Source: Virgibacillus halodenitrificans JCM 12304 (GTDB lineage Bacteria; Bacillota; Bacilli; Bacillales; Amphibacillaceae). From it: DNA of 64,000 bases. This document shows, one piece after another, positions 9,244 through 17,241 of this stretch (positions are counted from its first letter, which is position 1; each line of letters begins with the position of its first letter). Under the pieces are notes generated by a model. The model was not told the DNA's origin. It was given only the letters and a program-made list of their open reading frames with translations, and made no database searches. The DNA lies in contig NZ_BAZS01000001.1 of the NCBI RefSeq assembly GCF_001310895.1, positions 228,983 to 292,982 of the forward strand, given 5' to 3'. Both the position numbers and the translations under genes were made by a program.

Positions 9244-9684
9244 ATGTCTGATAAATTTACAATTGTATATGTGGGTAATGTAAATGAGTTTGAAGAACAT
9301 CTTTTATATAAATCTGAACAGGAGATAAGAAAGGAAAAGCCGGGATTGTGGTGTAAAACGGCAGATCAGTATGTTCGGCAACTTTCTATCATTGGTATCA
9401 ATCCATACCCGGAAAGTGCGTTGGATGACACAATAGCAGATAATACACCTCCTATGGTTAAGCATATAAATAAAAACACCGAATATGAGAACTTTTATAG
9501 ATGGGGAATACAAGGTGGCAGAACGGGGAATCATCGTATCATTTATGCAATCCATAATTTCCATAAGGTTATTCTTCTTCACCACTTTGACAAAAGATAT
9601 AACGGACTTATTAAGCGCAAGGAGCTAATACCTGCTGAATTGAATTATAAAGACTATTGCCTCGATGAGCCAAATCTATATTAA
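9244..9684 (+). CDS. RelE/HigB-like toxin
   Basis: 146 residues. The C-terminal half has the RelE-fold signature: YRWGIQGGRTGNHRIIYAIH then KVILLHHFDKRYNG, with basic residues (R, R, H, K) placed as in mRNA interferases of the HigB/RelE group. An XRE protein is encoded 21 nt downstream, giving the toxin-first order of higBA modules. Toxins of this class cleave mRNA on the ribosome. The N-terminal ~70 residues are an extension I do not recognise. A GAGGG ribosome site precedes the ATG. Confidence 0.72.
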   Translation: MSDKFTIVYVGNVNEFEEHLLYKSEQEIRKEKPGLWCKTADQYVRQLSIIGINPYPESALDDTIADNTPPMVKHINKNTEYENFYRWGIQGGRTGNHRIIYAIHNFHKVILLHHFDKRYNGLIKRKELIPAELNYKDYCLDEPNLY

Positions 9685-9705
9685 ATTCGAATGGAGATGA
9701 AGTTT

Positions 9706-10002
9706 ATGAGTGAATTTTTTAAAAAATATTCTAAGATTCGTGGAGAAAACCATGTACAAGGCCTTCAATTGGAAGGGGTAATAGCTGCACAAATCAAAAC
9801 AAATCGCCAAAAACTAAAAATGTCTCAACAGGAACTCGCCGATTTAGCTGGTGTTCCCAAATCTACTATAGGCAGGATAGAGGCGGGGATAACTAGTCCT
9901 AAAGTAGAAACTTTACTGAAAATATCCAAGGCATTGGAAACGCCGTTTATTATTGATGGAACAACAGATGGGGAGGGCCGCAATTTGTATGTGCAAACTT
10001 AA
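9706..10002 (+). CDS. XRE-type antitoxin, HigA-like
   Basis: About 98 residues from the ATG at 9706, chosen because GGAGATG lies 6 nt upstream; in-frame ATGs at 9691 and 9697 are less well placed. The helix-turn-helix is residues ~35-75 (MSQQELADLAGVPKSTIGRI). It should neutralise the upstream toxin and repress their shared promoter through the HTH. The pair ends just before a copy of the dispersed repeat at 10024. Confidence 0.78.
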   Translation: MSEFFKKYSKIRGENHVQGLQLEGVIAAQIKTNRQKLKMSQQELADLAGVPKSTIGRIEAGITSPKVETLLKISKALETPFIIDGTTDGEGRNLYVQT

Positions 10003-10023
10003 TTGCTGCGGTGAGTCCTGTTT

Positions 10024-10047
10024 GGGGTGCCTGCCACTCTCGGATTA
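10024..10047 (+). repeat. Dispersed REP-like repeat, short copy
   Basis: GGGGTGCCTGCCACTCTCGG followed by ATTA. It matches the first 20 nt of the longer leader repeat at 5128 and 6021. GTG and CAC can pair around a short loop. Confidence 0.6.
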
Positions 10048-10071
10048 AAAAAGAAGGAGGAGTTGTCCTTC

Positions 10072-10380
10072 ATGAAGATTTATGTGAAAAATGATGATGG
10101 GAAAATGTATGAAGCTTTCCAGGTAGATAAAAACACCTATACGTTTAAAACAGAAAATAAAACATTTGAACTCTCGCTTACTGAAGCGGAAGCTCCATAT
10201 AATTTGCTAGTACTTTCCGAAAAACACAGGAAGGCTATAACAAAGGAAATATTTGCAAACAAGGAAATAGTGGAGCAGTTAAAAGATGCCAAAAGACATA
10301 GAGATAAGAACTTTTCATATTATAGTGGGGATGAAGCGGAATTCAATAAATTAGTGGACGAAATGAACAGTAATGGGTAG
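10072..10380 (+). CDS. Uncharacterised small protein
   Basis: 102 residues from the ATG at 10072, preceded by AAGGAGG. A longer frame from 10027 would begin inside the REP-like repeat and is unlikely. The protein is charged and soluble, with a beta-rich first half (MKIYVKNDDGKMYEAFQVDK) and a helical, Lys-rich second half ending near FSYYSGDEAEFNKLVDEMN. I do not recognise a family. It follows a toxin/antitoxin pair and precedes a RAYT fragment. Confidence 0.6.
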   Translation: MKIYVKNDDGKMYEAFQVDKNTYTFKTENKTFELSLTEAEAPYNLLVLSEKHRKAITKEIFANKEIVEQLKDAKRHRDKNFSYYSGDEAEFNKLVDEMNSNG

Positions 10381-10453
10381 TGGAGGAGAACGATGAGGCA
10401 TATCGTTCGAATAGTTATCGGGCATAGTACTAAATGAGAAGAACGAGCATGTT

Positions 10454-10537
10454 AGAACGGATAAGCTGCTTGGGTATTTTTCGGAGTCGGTAAGGGAGAA
10501 GTATCGAGAATATGTGGAAGGAATTTTGTTGGACTAA
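10454..10537 (+). pseudogene. C-terminal fragment of a second RAYT transposase
   Basis: The frame reads RTDKLLGYFSESVREKYREY and then VEGILLD and a stop. It aligns with the C-terminus of the RAYT at 8569 (ILDHFSGEEWEKRRKYREYV). No start or HUH motif remains nearby. It lies between two small genes in repeat-rich DNA and shows that more than one RAYT has been present. Confidence 0.6.
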
Positions 10538-10659
10538 TCTTTCCTTTACTTTAAGTAGTACATCTTTTTGTTGAAATAGCACAGGTATTTTATAGTTGTT
10601 TTATATTCTGTGTGAAATTATTTATAATGAATCTAAATACAATAAAATAGGTGATGAAG

Positions 10660-10890
10660 ATGAGACCTATAAAAATTGAACATGAGGATATTAAAAAAGT
10701 AATTCAATCTGATCATCCGTACATCCAGGTCGGAACTAGAAAATTCCTTCTCTTGGAAGTGGAGGAGGCGAATAGCAATGACTGCTATGAAGTTACAGAT
10801 TCGGAAGAGCAAATGTTGTTAATGGCGGCACTGGATGATAAAAATCCGGTATTATCCGAGGATGAAATAAAAAATATGTTAGGAAGTTAA
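10660..10890 (+). CDS. Small acidic protein, possibly antitoxin-like
   Basis: 76 residues from the ATG at 10660, with GGTGAT about 5 nt upstream; GTG 10651 and ATG 10654 are alternative starts. The protein has an N-terminal beta segment (YIQVGTRKFLLLEVEE) and an acidic helical tail (NPVLSEDEIKNMLGS). Tails of this kind are common in antitoxins, but no toxin gene is next to it. Function unknown. Confidence 0.55.
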   Translation: MRPIKIEHEDIKKVIQSDHPYIQVGTRKFLLLEVEEANSNDCYEVTDSEEQMLLMAALDDKNPVLSEDEIKNMLGS

Positions 10891-11215
10891 CGTATGAAAG
10901 TCCTATGGAGATAATCGGCTATCGAATCTTTATTGGAATTAGACCGGTGGAGAAGTACAGTTGAGTTGCCACCAATAACGAAATACCTTAAAGACACAAT
11001 TCAGACTTATTTTTAACAACAAGAACTAATGCTTTATATCCCGGGGCGTTTGGTTTTTATTGAAAATACCCGTTGACCTTCGTTTGGTACTAGTTTCTGT
11101 TGGAAAGTCAGTCCCTATAAAGTTTTTACCGAATTAATAGGGAATACCTTGAAATATTTTTGGTTCGTCACCCACATCAGAAATCAATGGAGTAACTCCT
11201 AAGTTTCGGGCGCAA

Positions 11216-11400
11216 TCCACTCTCACTCCTCGAATTATGTATTATTTTGTTAAATAAAATCTCCATAAATAACTTCCTTTTAATGAACATATGATCTGCA
11301 ATTTTGTCAATACAATTTAATTATAGAACCTAACCGGGTGCCAATTTAGATGAGAGTGTTCGCTATACACACCGTTCTACCTCTCAAAGTAAGAGAGCGT
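11216..11400 (+). repeat. Decayed copy of the sigma-gene leader repeat
   Basis: CACTCTCACTCCTCGAATTA continues with TGTATTATTTTGTT, ATAACTTCCTTTTAATGAAC and GGGTGCCAATTTAGATGAGAG, parallel to the leaders at 5128 and 6023. After GATGAGAG about 40 foreign nucleotides intervene before GAGAGCGTTT resumes, and no sigma-like frame follows. The upstream stretch 10891-11215 shows no gene that I can recognise. Confidence 0.65.
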
Positions 11401-11450
11401 TTACTAGTCTCCTAATTGTGGAAAACGTTTTAAAAAAAGGAGGAATTCGG

Positions 11451-12434
11451 ATGAGTGGCTTAGGTGGTCTAAATAAATCACCAAATGGGGTTGTTCTAGG
11501 GTTGGTACAGCTTCAGCTGCCAGTAGTAGAAACAAAGGATGATTTACTAAAGCAAACGGATAAAGTGTGTGAAATGGTACGAAAAGCGAAGCGATTTGCT
11601 GCACCGATTGATCTGGTTGTTTTTCCAGAATATATGCTTCACGGTCTCTCCATGGATATGCGTGATGAAATTATGTGTGAAATGGATGGTCCAGAGGTCG
11701 CTAAGCTCAAGGAAGTATGTATAGAAAATGATATCTGGGGTTGCTTTTCCATTATGGAATATAATCCGGAGGGTAACCCATATAATACAGGATTAATTAT
11801 TGATAATCATGGAGATATTAAATTGAATTATCGAAAACTGCATCCATGGACACCTGTAGAACCATGGGAACCAGGTGATTTGGGATTACCTGTTTGTGAA
11901 GGGCCAAATGGCAGTACCTTAGGCTTGGCAATCTGTCATGATGGTATGTTTCCAGAAGTCAGCCGCGAGCTTGCATACAAGGGAGCAGATGTAATTTTAC
12001 GGACAGCTGGATATACAAAGCCTATTCGTCATTCTTGGCGTATCACCAACCAGGCTAATGCATTTTGCAACCTGGCATATACGGCTTCTGTCGCTATGTG
12101 TGGCAGTGATGGTACCAATGATTCGATGGGTGAAGGTATGATTGTTGGATTTGATGGCGTCCCATTAGTAGAAGGGACCAATCGGCCTGATGAGATCATT
12201 ACAGGTGAAGTTCGACCTGATTTAGCATTGGAAGCAAGGACGAACTGGGCTGTAGAGAACAACATCTACCAACTGGGACACAGAGGTTATGTGGCAGTTG
12301 AAAACGGCATAACAGACGCGCCATATACCTATATGAAAGATTTGCAAGATGGTACGTATCATTTACCTTGGGAAGATAAAATTGTTTATAAAGATGGGCA
12401 GGCATATGGATTTGATGCACCACGGAAGAAGTGA
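11451..12434 (+). CDS. amiF: Formamidase
   Basis: 327 residues from the ATG at 11451, which follows AAAGGAGGAATTCGG; the frame also opens at 11418 without a ribosome site. It belongs to the nitrilase superfamily: catalytic Glu in VVFPEYMLHG, Lys in NYRKLHPWTPVEPWEPGD and Cys in AICHDGMFPE. The N-terminus MSGLGGLNKSPNGVV and these motifs match AmiF formamidase rather than the longer aliphatic amidase AmiE. It hydrolyses formamide to formate and ammonia. It stands alone between repeat-rich stretches. Confidence 0.88.
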   Translation: MSGLGGLNKSPNGVVLGLVQLQLPVVETKDDLLKQTDKVCEMVRKAKRFAAPIDLVVFPEYMLHGLSMDMRDEIMCEMDGPEVAKLKEVCIENDIWGCFSIMEYNPEGNPYNTGLIIDNHGDIKLNYRKLHPWTPVEPWEPGDLGLPVCEGPNGSTLGLAICHDGMFPEVSRELAYKGADVILRTAGYTKPIRHSWRITNQANAFCNLAYTASVAMCGSDGTNDSMGEGMIVGFDGVPLVEGTNRPDEIITGEVRPDLALEARTNWAVENNIYQLGHRGYVAVENGITDAPYTYMKDLQDGTYHLPWEDKIVYKDGQAYGFDAPRKK

Positions 12435-12466
12435 GTTGGTTTGGGGGAGTGGGCATAGTTTTACTG

Positions 12467-12840
12467 AATTATTTTGCGAATGAATATTTTACAATCATTG
12501 GTTTTTTTGGAACTGCTGAGGTCAGCCCAACTGGTTTAAACGGTAAAGCAAAAGGTGTGGTTATATACAACTATTCAACATATAACCCTCGAACTTGATC
12601 GAACTCATAAACCATCAATCCGTGCTTATCCTGAGTGAAGTTCAAGGACCTTACGACAATTAACTATCAATAAACCCCCTGTATAATAGTGTCATGCTTG
12701 GTTGCATGCAACTTTTATACAGGAGGTTGTTCTTATTTATATTGATTGCTCTTCCGTCCGCGAACGGTGGCTCTATCCCTCGCAATTAGGGGTGTAAAAC
12801 TCTCCGCACAAGTGGCTCTATTTATTGCAATAACCAGATA
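12467..12840 (+). repeat. Long dispersed repeat with a conserved hairpin, copy 1
   Basis: Shares a colinear series of blocks with 32068-32400 and 41976-42262: TTTTGYGAATGAAT, a GCTGRGGTCAG block, ACGACAATTAA, then a stem AACCCCCTGTATAA (12672-) pairing with TTATACAGGAGGTT (to 12728) around an inner GCATGC stem. Downstream, GTGGCTCTATCCCTCGCAAT and GTGGCTCTATTTATTGCAAT form two imperfect copies of a motif also found at about 32379. The repeat ends at the stop of an orphan ParB-like gene. It may act as that gene's terminator. Confidence 0.65.
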
Positions 12841-12844
12841 AAAT

Positions 12845-13648
12845 TTAATGTATTGATATCTCCTGGTATTCTCCCTGCTTGCGTTGATATGCTGTTGGAT
12901 TAATTCTCATAAATGAATTTAATAGACTATTCATATGATCATTAATTTCAAAGTTAGAGAATAGCAGTTCATTTATAAGGTTTTCTAACTTCGGAGGATT
13001 CTTTAATAGTGTGGGAGGCAAATTACATGCTGAACAAAATTCTTTTATATAGTCAAATTTCTTTCCAGATAACCTATAGATATTTCCAGGCTCAATAATA
13101 GCTTTTTCATAAAGAATCGTTTTTACTTCTAAGGGAATGACTATGGAGCTGCATACTTTTTCTAGCACTGATTTTGCTTCCATTTCAATTGCTTTTTCTC
13201 TTATATGCGGAGGAATACGTGTATCGAGAATATACTTGTTAATAGTTGAAGTATTAAAATTAGCTTTTCTCGCAAGCTCTCTTTCGGACAAGTTATGGTC
13301 TTGTTTTAATCTCATGACATGTTCATTTTTGAAAAGCCAGCTTGTTCCTTTTTCCAAAGGAATACAAATTTTAAGTATATGAATAAGTCGTTCTTCATCG
13401 CTTGTACCTGGATAGACAAGACATGGTACTCGTACCTCTGGTTGAGCTTTCAATAGAGCAGAGTAATAGGTGAAATTCTCAATCAGTATATATTCACCTA
13501 TAGCCACTTCCTGAACATCCAATGGAATTCTATTTTTTCTAGCCCTTTGTGCTTGGACAATCTTTTTTGCTCTCGCCTCATTTCTAATTTCATCGTGGTA
13601 ATAGGTAACGATATTTCTTGGACTTATCAGCATTCTCCTAGTTGTCAT
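12845..13648 (-). CDS. Orphan ParB-like DNA-binding protein
   Basis: About 267 residues from the ATG at 13648 (MTTRRMLISPRN), behind GAGGTGAGG. The N-terminal ~100 residues resemble a ParB/Srx nuclease-like domain (VQEVAIGEYILIENFTYYSA). A helix-turn-helix follows at residues ~135-165 (LSERELARKANFNTSTINKY). The rest is helical. There is no ParA gene nearby. A distant relative is encoded at 32500, also beside a copy of the hairpin repeat. It could act on repeat DNA or as a transcription factor; no substrate is known. Confidence 0.6.
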   Translation of the reverse strand: MTTRRMLISPRNIVTYYHDEIRNEARAKKIVQAQRARKNRIPLDVQEVAIGEYILIENFTYYSALLKAQPEVRVPCLVYPGTSDEERLIHILKICIPLEKGTSWLFKNEHVMRLKQDHNLSERELARKANFNTSTINKYILDTRIPPHIREKAIEMEAKSVLEKVCSSIVIPLEVKTILYEKAIIEPGNIYRLSGKKFDYIKEFCSACNLPPTLLKNPPKLENLINELLFSNFEINDHMNSLLNSFMRINPTAYQRKQGEYQEISIH

Positions 13649-13809
13649 CATCCTCACCTCAATTAAATATATGCGGCGGTCAACTCGTCTCATTCAAATG
13701 TAGTTTCCTTTTAATTGGAAATATTTGTCCTACTTTTCGAAAACCTTAATAAGAATATTACAAGAAGGATTAGGAAAAAAGGAGGGAATTTTATATAGGT
13801 AATTGGAAG

Positions 13810-14300
13810 TTGGGTTTTATGATTTTTGGTATACTTGCAGCTTTGGGTTTTCATGTATGGGCAGATTATTTAACTACACCCATTCAGGGGAAAGATGCCG
13901 GTGAGTTATCTTCTGAGATGGCTGATAGTATAGGATCATCAATTTTTGCTGTCTTTCTCGAAGCATTTGATAAACCCTATGAACTAAAGGAAAAGTCGTA
14001 TGATCTAGTGTGGAACTTGGGTGTACCTTTACTATTACTTCTTGTTGCAACGGCTGTATTCGGTTATGTGTTCTACCATATATGTGTATCGATTTTGCGT
14101 GATGAGAATACAAAACTCACATATGTATGGAAAGGGGGGGGTTAGCGTTAGCCCTCATTTATGTTTTAGTTAACTCTGCGATAAAAACGCTTGGGATCTT
14201 ATTCTTAAACTTAGCTGTCGCAGCTACAGGTGTATTTTTCTTCTTGTTCATTGGCTATTTGCTTATAACTGTCTTTAATAGTGGGGAAAGGGAAGCTTGA
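13810..14300 (+). pseudogene. Small membrane protein broken at a run of eight G
   Basis: The first frame (MGFMIFGILAALGFHVWADY) has two membrane segments and stops at 14145 right after GGAAAGGGGGGGG. Adding or removing bases in the G8 run restores a single frame into LALALIYVLVNSAIKTLGIL and FFLFIGYLLITVFNSGEREA, ending at 14300, for a protein of ~163 residues with four membrane segments. The start is also uncertain: AAGGAGGG lies at 13779 but no ATG, GTG or TTG in frame follows until TTG 13810. Either a decayed gene, a phase-variable tract or a sequencing error. Confidence 0.55.
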
Positions 14301-14337
14301 TGGTAAGTTTGTAGATGTGCAGTCGGACTTAAAAAGA

Positions 14338-14395
14338 AATCCACTAAGTTATCGTGTGAGAATTATACGGTTGCTTAGTGGATTTCCTTTGTTTT
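14338..14395 (+). terminator. Rho-independent terminator
   Basis: AAATCCACTAAG at 14338-14349 pairs perfectly with CTTAGTGGATTT at 14374-14385, followed by CCTTTGTTTT. It isolates the upstream region from the SDR operon. The A-rich left flank could also allow function on the other strand. Confidence 0.8.
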
Positions 14396-14460
14396 AATGA
14401 GCTGTCTTCTAATGGTTGTAACAATAGATTTCACAATTGGAATTTTCATTAAATTAATTT

Positions 14461-14486
14461 GGATGCCGTCACTCCCCGAATTAATT
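14461..14486 (+). repeat. Dispersed REP-like repeat, short copy
   Basis: GGATGCCGTCACTCCCCGAA followed by TTAATT matches the repeat core with one base missing. It lies in an AT-rich intergenic stretch before the SDR operon, in which I see nothing else except an unlocated promoter. Confidence 0.5.
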
Positions 14487-14720
14487 AGGGCTTCTCTATT
14501 ATTGTAGCTCTTTTTAATTAATAGAAGATACCAAAATGAAAATATAAGTTGATTTGTAAATTAAAATAATGGAGATATAAGCAACTTAATATAAAGAAAA
14601 TTTTCCTTTTAATTTAAAATATAAATATAAATAGGAAAATTTCTTAAAAAATGCTTGATTTTTAACTTGTTTAGCATTAAGCTTAATTTAATAAATATTT
14701 ATCAGAAAGGTGGCAAAAGT

Positions 14721-15515
14721 ATGAACCCGGAAAAAAATAAGATTACAGATTTTAATATGAACTTTTTCAACTTGAAGGGGAAAGTTGCAATGATTACAGG
14801 GGGTAATTCTGGCCTTGGCCAAGGATTTGCACTTGCGCTTGCAAAAGCTGGAGCGGATATATTTGTGGTAAGTATGGCAGAGGACGATGATCAAACAAAG
14901 AAATTAATTGAAGCTGAAGGGGTTAGGTACCATCTATCGATTGCCGATATTACTAAAGATGGCGTTTGTAAACAACTTGTAGATGAATGTATAGACACCT
15001 TTGGGAAAGTCGATATTCTATTGAATAACGCGGGTATAGGCATAAATGAACCAGACGTTACGAAATTTACTCGTGTTCAATGGGATAAAATGGTATCTAT
15101 TAACTTGACTGCACCTTTCGAGTTAGCGAGTGAAGTTGCTAAATATATGATCCCGCAAAAAAGCGGAAAGATTATTAACACTTGCTCTCTATTTTCATTC
15201 CTTGGAGGCCAATGGTCTCCAGCGTATGCTGCAACAAAGCATGGGCTTGCTGGGTTTACGAAAGCTTATTGTGATGAACTAGCACAATTTAATATTCAAG
15301 TTAATGGTATTGCTCCAGGTTATTTTGCTACTGATGTGACAGCTGCGACAAGAGCAAACCCTGAAACAAATCAACGCGTTTTGGATCATATTCCTGCAAA
15401 TCGATGGGGGAATATTCTTGACTTAATGGGAACAATTGTATATTTAGCATCGGATGCCTCTAATTATGTAAACGGTACCTTAGTAACCGTGGATGGTGGA
15501 TATCTAGTTAGATAG
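14721..15515 (+). CDS. Short-chain dehydrogenase/reductase, KduD/gluconate dehydrogenase-like
   Basis: 264 residues from the ATG at 14721 behind AAAGGTGG. Classical SDR features are present: the cofactor motif TGGNSGLGQG at residues ~24-33, NNAGIG near 100, a catalytic Ser in NTCSLFSFLGG, and YAATKHG holding Tyr and Lys. The C-terminal GTLVTVDGGYLVR is typical. It likely oxidises or reduces a sugar acid or polyol with NAD(P). An FAD oxidase, an FGGY kinase, an MFS permease and an RpiR regulator follow on the same strand, which implies one catabolic pathway. The substrate is not determinable here. Confidence 0.85.
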   Translation: MNPEKNKITDFNMNFFNLKGKVAMITGGNSGLGQGFALALAKAGADIFVVSMAEDDDQTKKLIEAEGVRYHLSIADITKDGVCKQLVDECIDTFGKVDILLNNAGIGINEPDVTKFTRVQWDKMVSINLTAPFELASEVAKYMIPQKSGKIINTCSLFSFLGGQWSPAYAATKHGLAGFTKAYCDELAQFNIQVNGIAPGYFATDVTAATRANPETNQRVLDHIPANRWGNILDLMGTIVYLASDASNYVNGTLVTVDGGYLVR

Positions 15516-15555
15516 ACTTAAAAATAGAATTTTTAAACAAAGGAGATATAATTTA

Positions 15556-17031
15556 ATGAGCGCACAAACAATTAATGAACTTAAAAAAATTATTTCAGAG
15601 GATCAAATAGTAACAGACGAAAACCTATTATATGATGCATCTGCGGACCGTTATAAGAAATACGCGAAGGCAAAAAATGTCTTGGACGTTCCCGCACCAA
15701 TTGCCATTGTTTATCCATATTCGACAGAGGAAGTGAAATCACTTTTAACTTTTTGTAACGAAAATGATATTAATGTTATTCCTCGAAGCGGTAAAACAGC
15801 TACAGAGGGCGGTCTTGAAAATTGGAAAGACACAACAATTGTAGTAGATGGTTCTAAAATGGATAAGGTTCTTAAGATTGACACATACAATATGCAAGCA
15901 ACCGTACAATCAGGTGTTAAATTACAAACCTTAGAAGATGAGTTACGTAAATTAGGATATACTACTGGCCACTCTCCACAATCTAAACCAGTAGCGCAAA
16001 TGGGCGGTTTGGTAGCTACAAGAAGTATTGGACAATTTTCTACATTGTACGGAGCGATTGAAGATATGGTTGTCGGTTTAGAATGTGTGTTTCCAGAGGG
16101 AGGGATTTCTAAAATTAAAAATGTCCCTAGGAGGTCGGGTGGCCCTGATATTCGCCACATTGCAATCGGTAACGAAGGATCTTTATGTTATATCACAGAA
16201 GTAACTGTAAAAATATTTAAGTTTTATCCAGAAAATAACACATTTCATGGATACTTGGTTGAAGATATGGAATCTGGGTTGGAAATGTTAAGAGAAGTAA
16301 TTATAAACGGATTTAGACCGTCTGTTGCTCGGTTGTATTCAGAGGAAGATGCAAGACAACATTTCAGTCATTTTTATAAGAATAAATGTGTCTTAATCTT
16401 TATGGCAGAAGGACCTGAAGGAATTGTAAAGGCAACAAACGAAGCTATTAATCAAGCTGTTGAAAAGTTTCATTCACATGTAGTAGAAAAAGTGGATCCT
16501 GAATTAATAGAAACATGGTTTAATAATTTAAATTGGGAACAGAGCAGAATTGACGAAGAAATAAAAGATATGGTTGATAGCAATTCTCATGATGGTTTTA
16601 CCACAGAAGTTTCTGCTGATTGGGAGAATATAATTAAAATTTATAACAATGTAATGTATCGGATTAAAAATGAGTTTGAGAGAGTGGATGATTTAACAAT
16701 GTTGGGAGGGCATTCTTCACATAGCTATCTCAACGGTACAAATATGTACTTTGTATATAACTATAAGATTGATTGTGCTCCAGAAGATGAAATGCTAATT
16801 TATCATCATCCAATTCATGAAATTATCATTGAAGAAACTCTGAAATTGGGTGGATCCATGTGTCATCACCATGGTATTGGAAAATATCGTTCAGAGTGGA
16901 CGAAAGAGGAGCATGGCTCTGCTTATTATATGCTAGAAAAATTAAAAGAAGCCTTTGATCCAAATGGTATTATGAATCATGGAACAATCTTCCCGAAAGA
17001 AGTTGAAATTAAAAAATATATCAGACCATAA
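15556..17031 (+). CDS. FAD-linked oxidase of the alkyl-DHAP synthase/glycolate oxidase type
   Basis: 491 residues behind AAAGGAG. The N-terminal FAD-binding PCMH fold shows PRSGKTATEGGLENWKDT and GGLVATRSIGQFSTLYG. The C-terminus has MCHHHGIGKYR, which corresponds to the histidine-rich active-site motif of alkyldihydroxyacetone-phosphate synthases. Despite that likeness, the operon with a dehydrogenase, kinase and sugar permease suggests oxidation of a hydroxy acid or polyol rather than ether-lipid synthesis. The substrate remains open. Confidence 0.82.
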   Translation: MSAQTINELKKIISEDQIVTDENLLYDASADRYKKYAKAKNVLDVPAPIAIVYPYSTEEVKSLLTFCNENDINVIPRSGKTATEGGLENWKDTTIVVDGSKMDKVLKIDTYNMQATVQSGVKLQTLEDELRKLGYTTGHSPQSKPVAQMGGLVATRSIGQFSTLYGAIEDMVVGLECVFPEGGISKIKNVPRRSGGPDIRHIAIGNEGSLCYITEVTVKIFKFYPENNTFHGYLVEDMESGLEMLREVIINGFRPSVARLYSEEDARQHFSHFYKNKCVLIFMAEGPEGIVKATNEAINQAVEKFHSHVVEKVDPELIETWFNNLNWEQSRIDEEIKDMVDSNSHDGFTTEVSADWENIIKIYNNVMYRIKNEFERVDDLTMLGGHSSHSYLNGTNMYFVYNYKIDCAPEDEMLIYHHPIHEIIIEETLKLGGSMCHHHGIGKYRSEWTKEEHGSAYYMLEKLKEAFDPNGIMNHGTIFPKEVEIKKYIRP

Positions 17032-17072
17032 AAAAAGAGTAAACGATCTAGACTTGTTCTATATTTAAATAC

Positions 17073-17137
17073 GAAAGATCATCTGTAAAATAGCTATCTT
17101 TATCTATTCTATTTGCAAGATAGTGGCATCTTTTTTT
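17073..17137 (+). terminator. Hairpin with T-run between the oxidase and kinase genes
   Basis: GCTATCTT at 17093-17100 pairs with AAGATAGT at 17117-17124, and AAAGAT near 17075 can extend the stem with ATCTTT at 17128-17133. Seven T follow. It could reduce or separate expression of the kinase and permease relative to the first two genes. Confidence 0.5.
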
Positions 17138-17241
17138 AAAAGTCCTCCTTGGTTTACTGCATAATGACAAGCTTCAACTTGAAATCCATTTTCACCAAGG
17201 GGGATATTATTTCCAATAGAAAAGCGAAAGGCATGATATTT

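Noticed and set aside
12845..13648. Chromosomal ParB/Spo0J or Noc
   Set aside because: No ParA neighbour, weak ParB motif conservation and a location amid repeats; an orphan ParB-like protein is the safer call.
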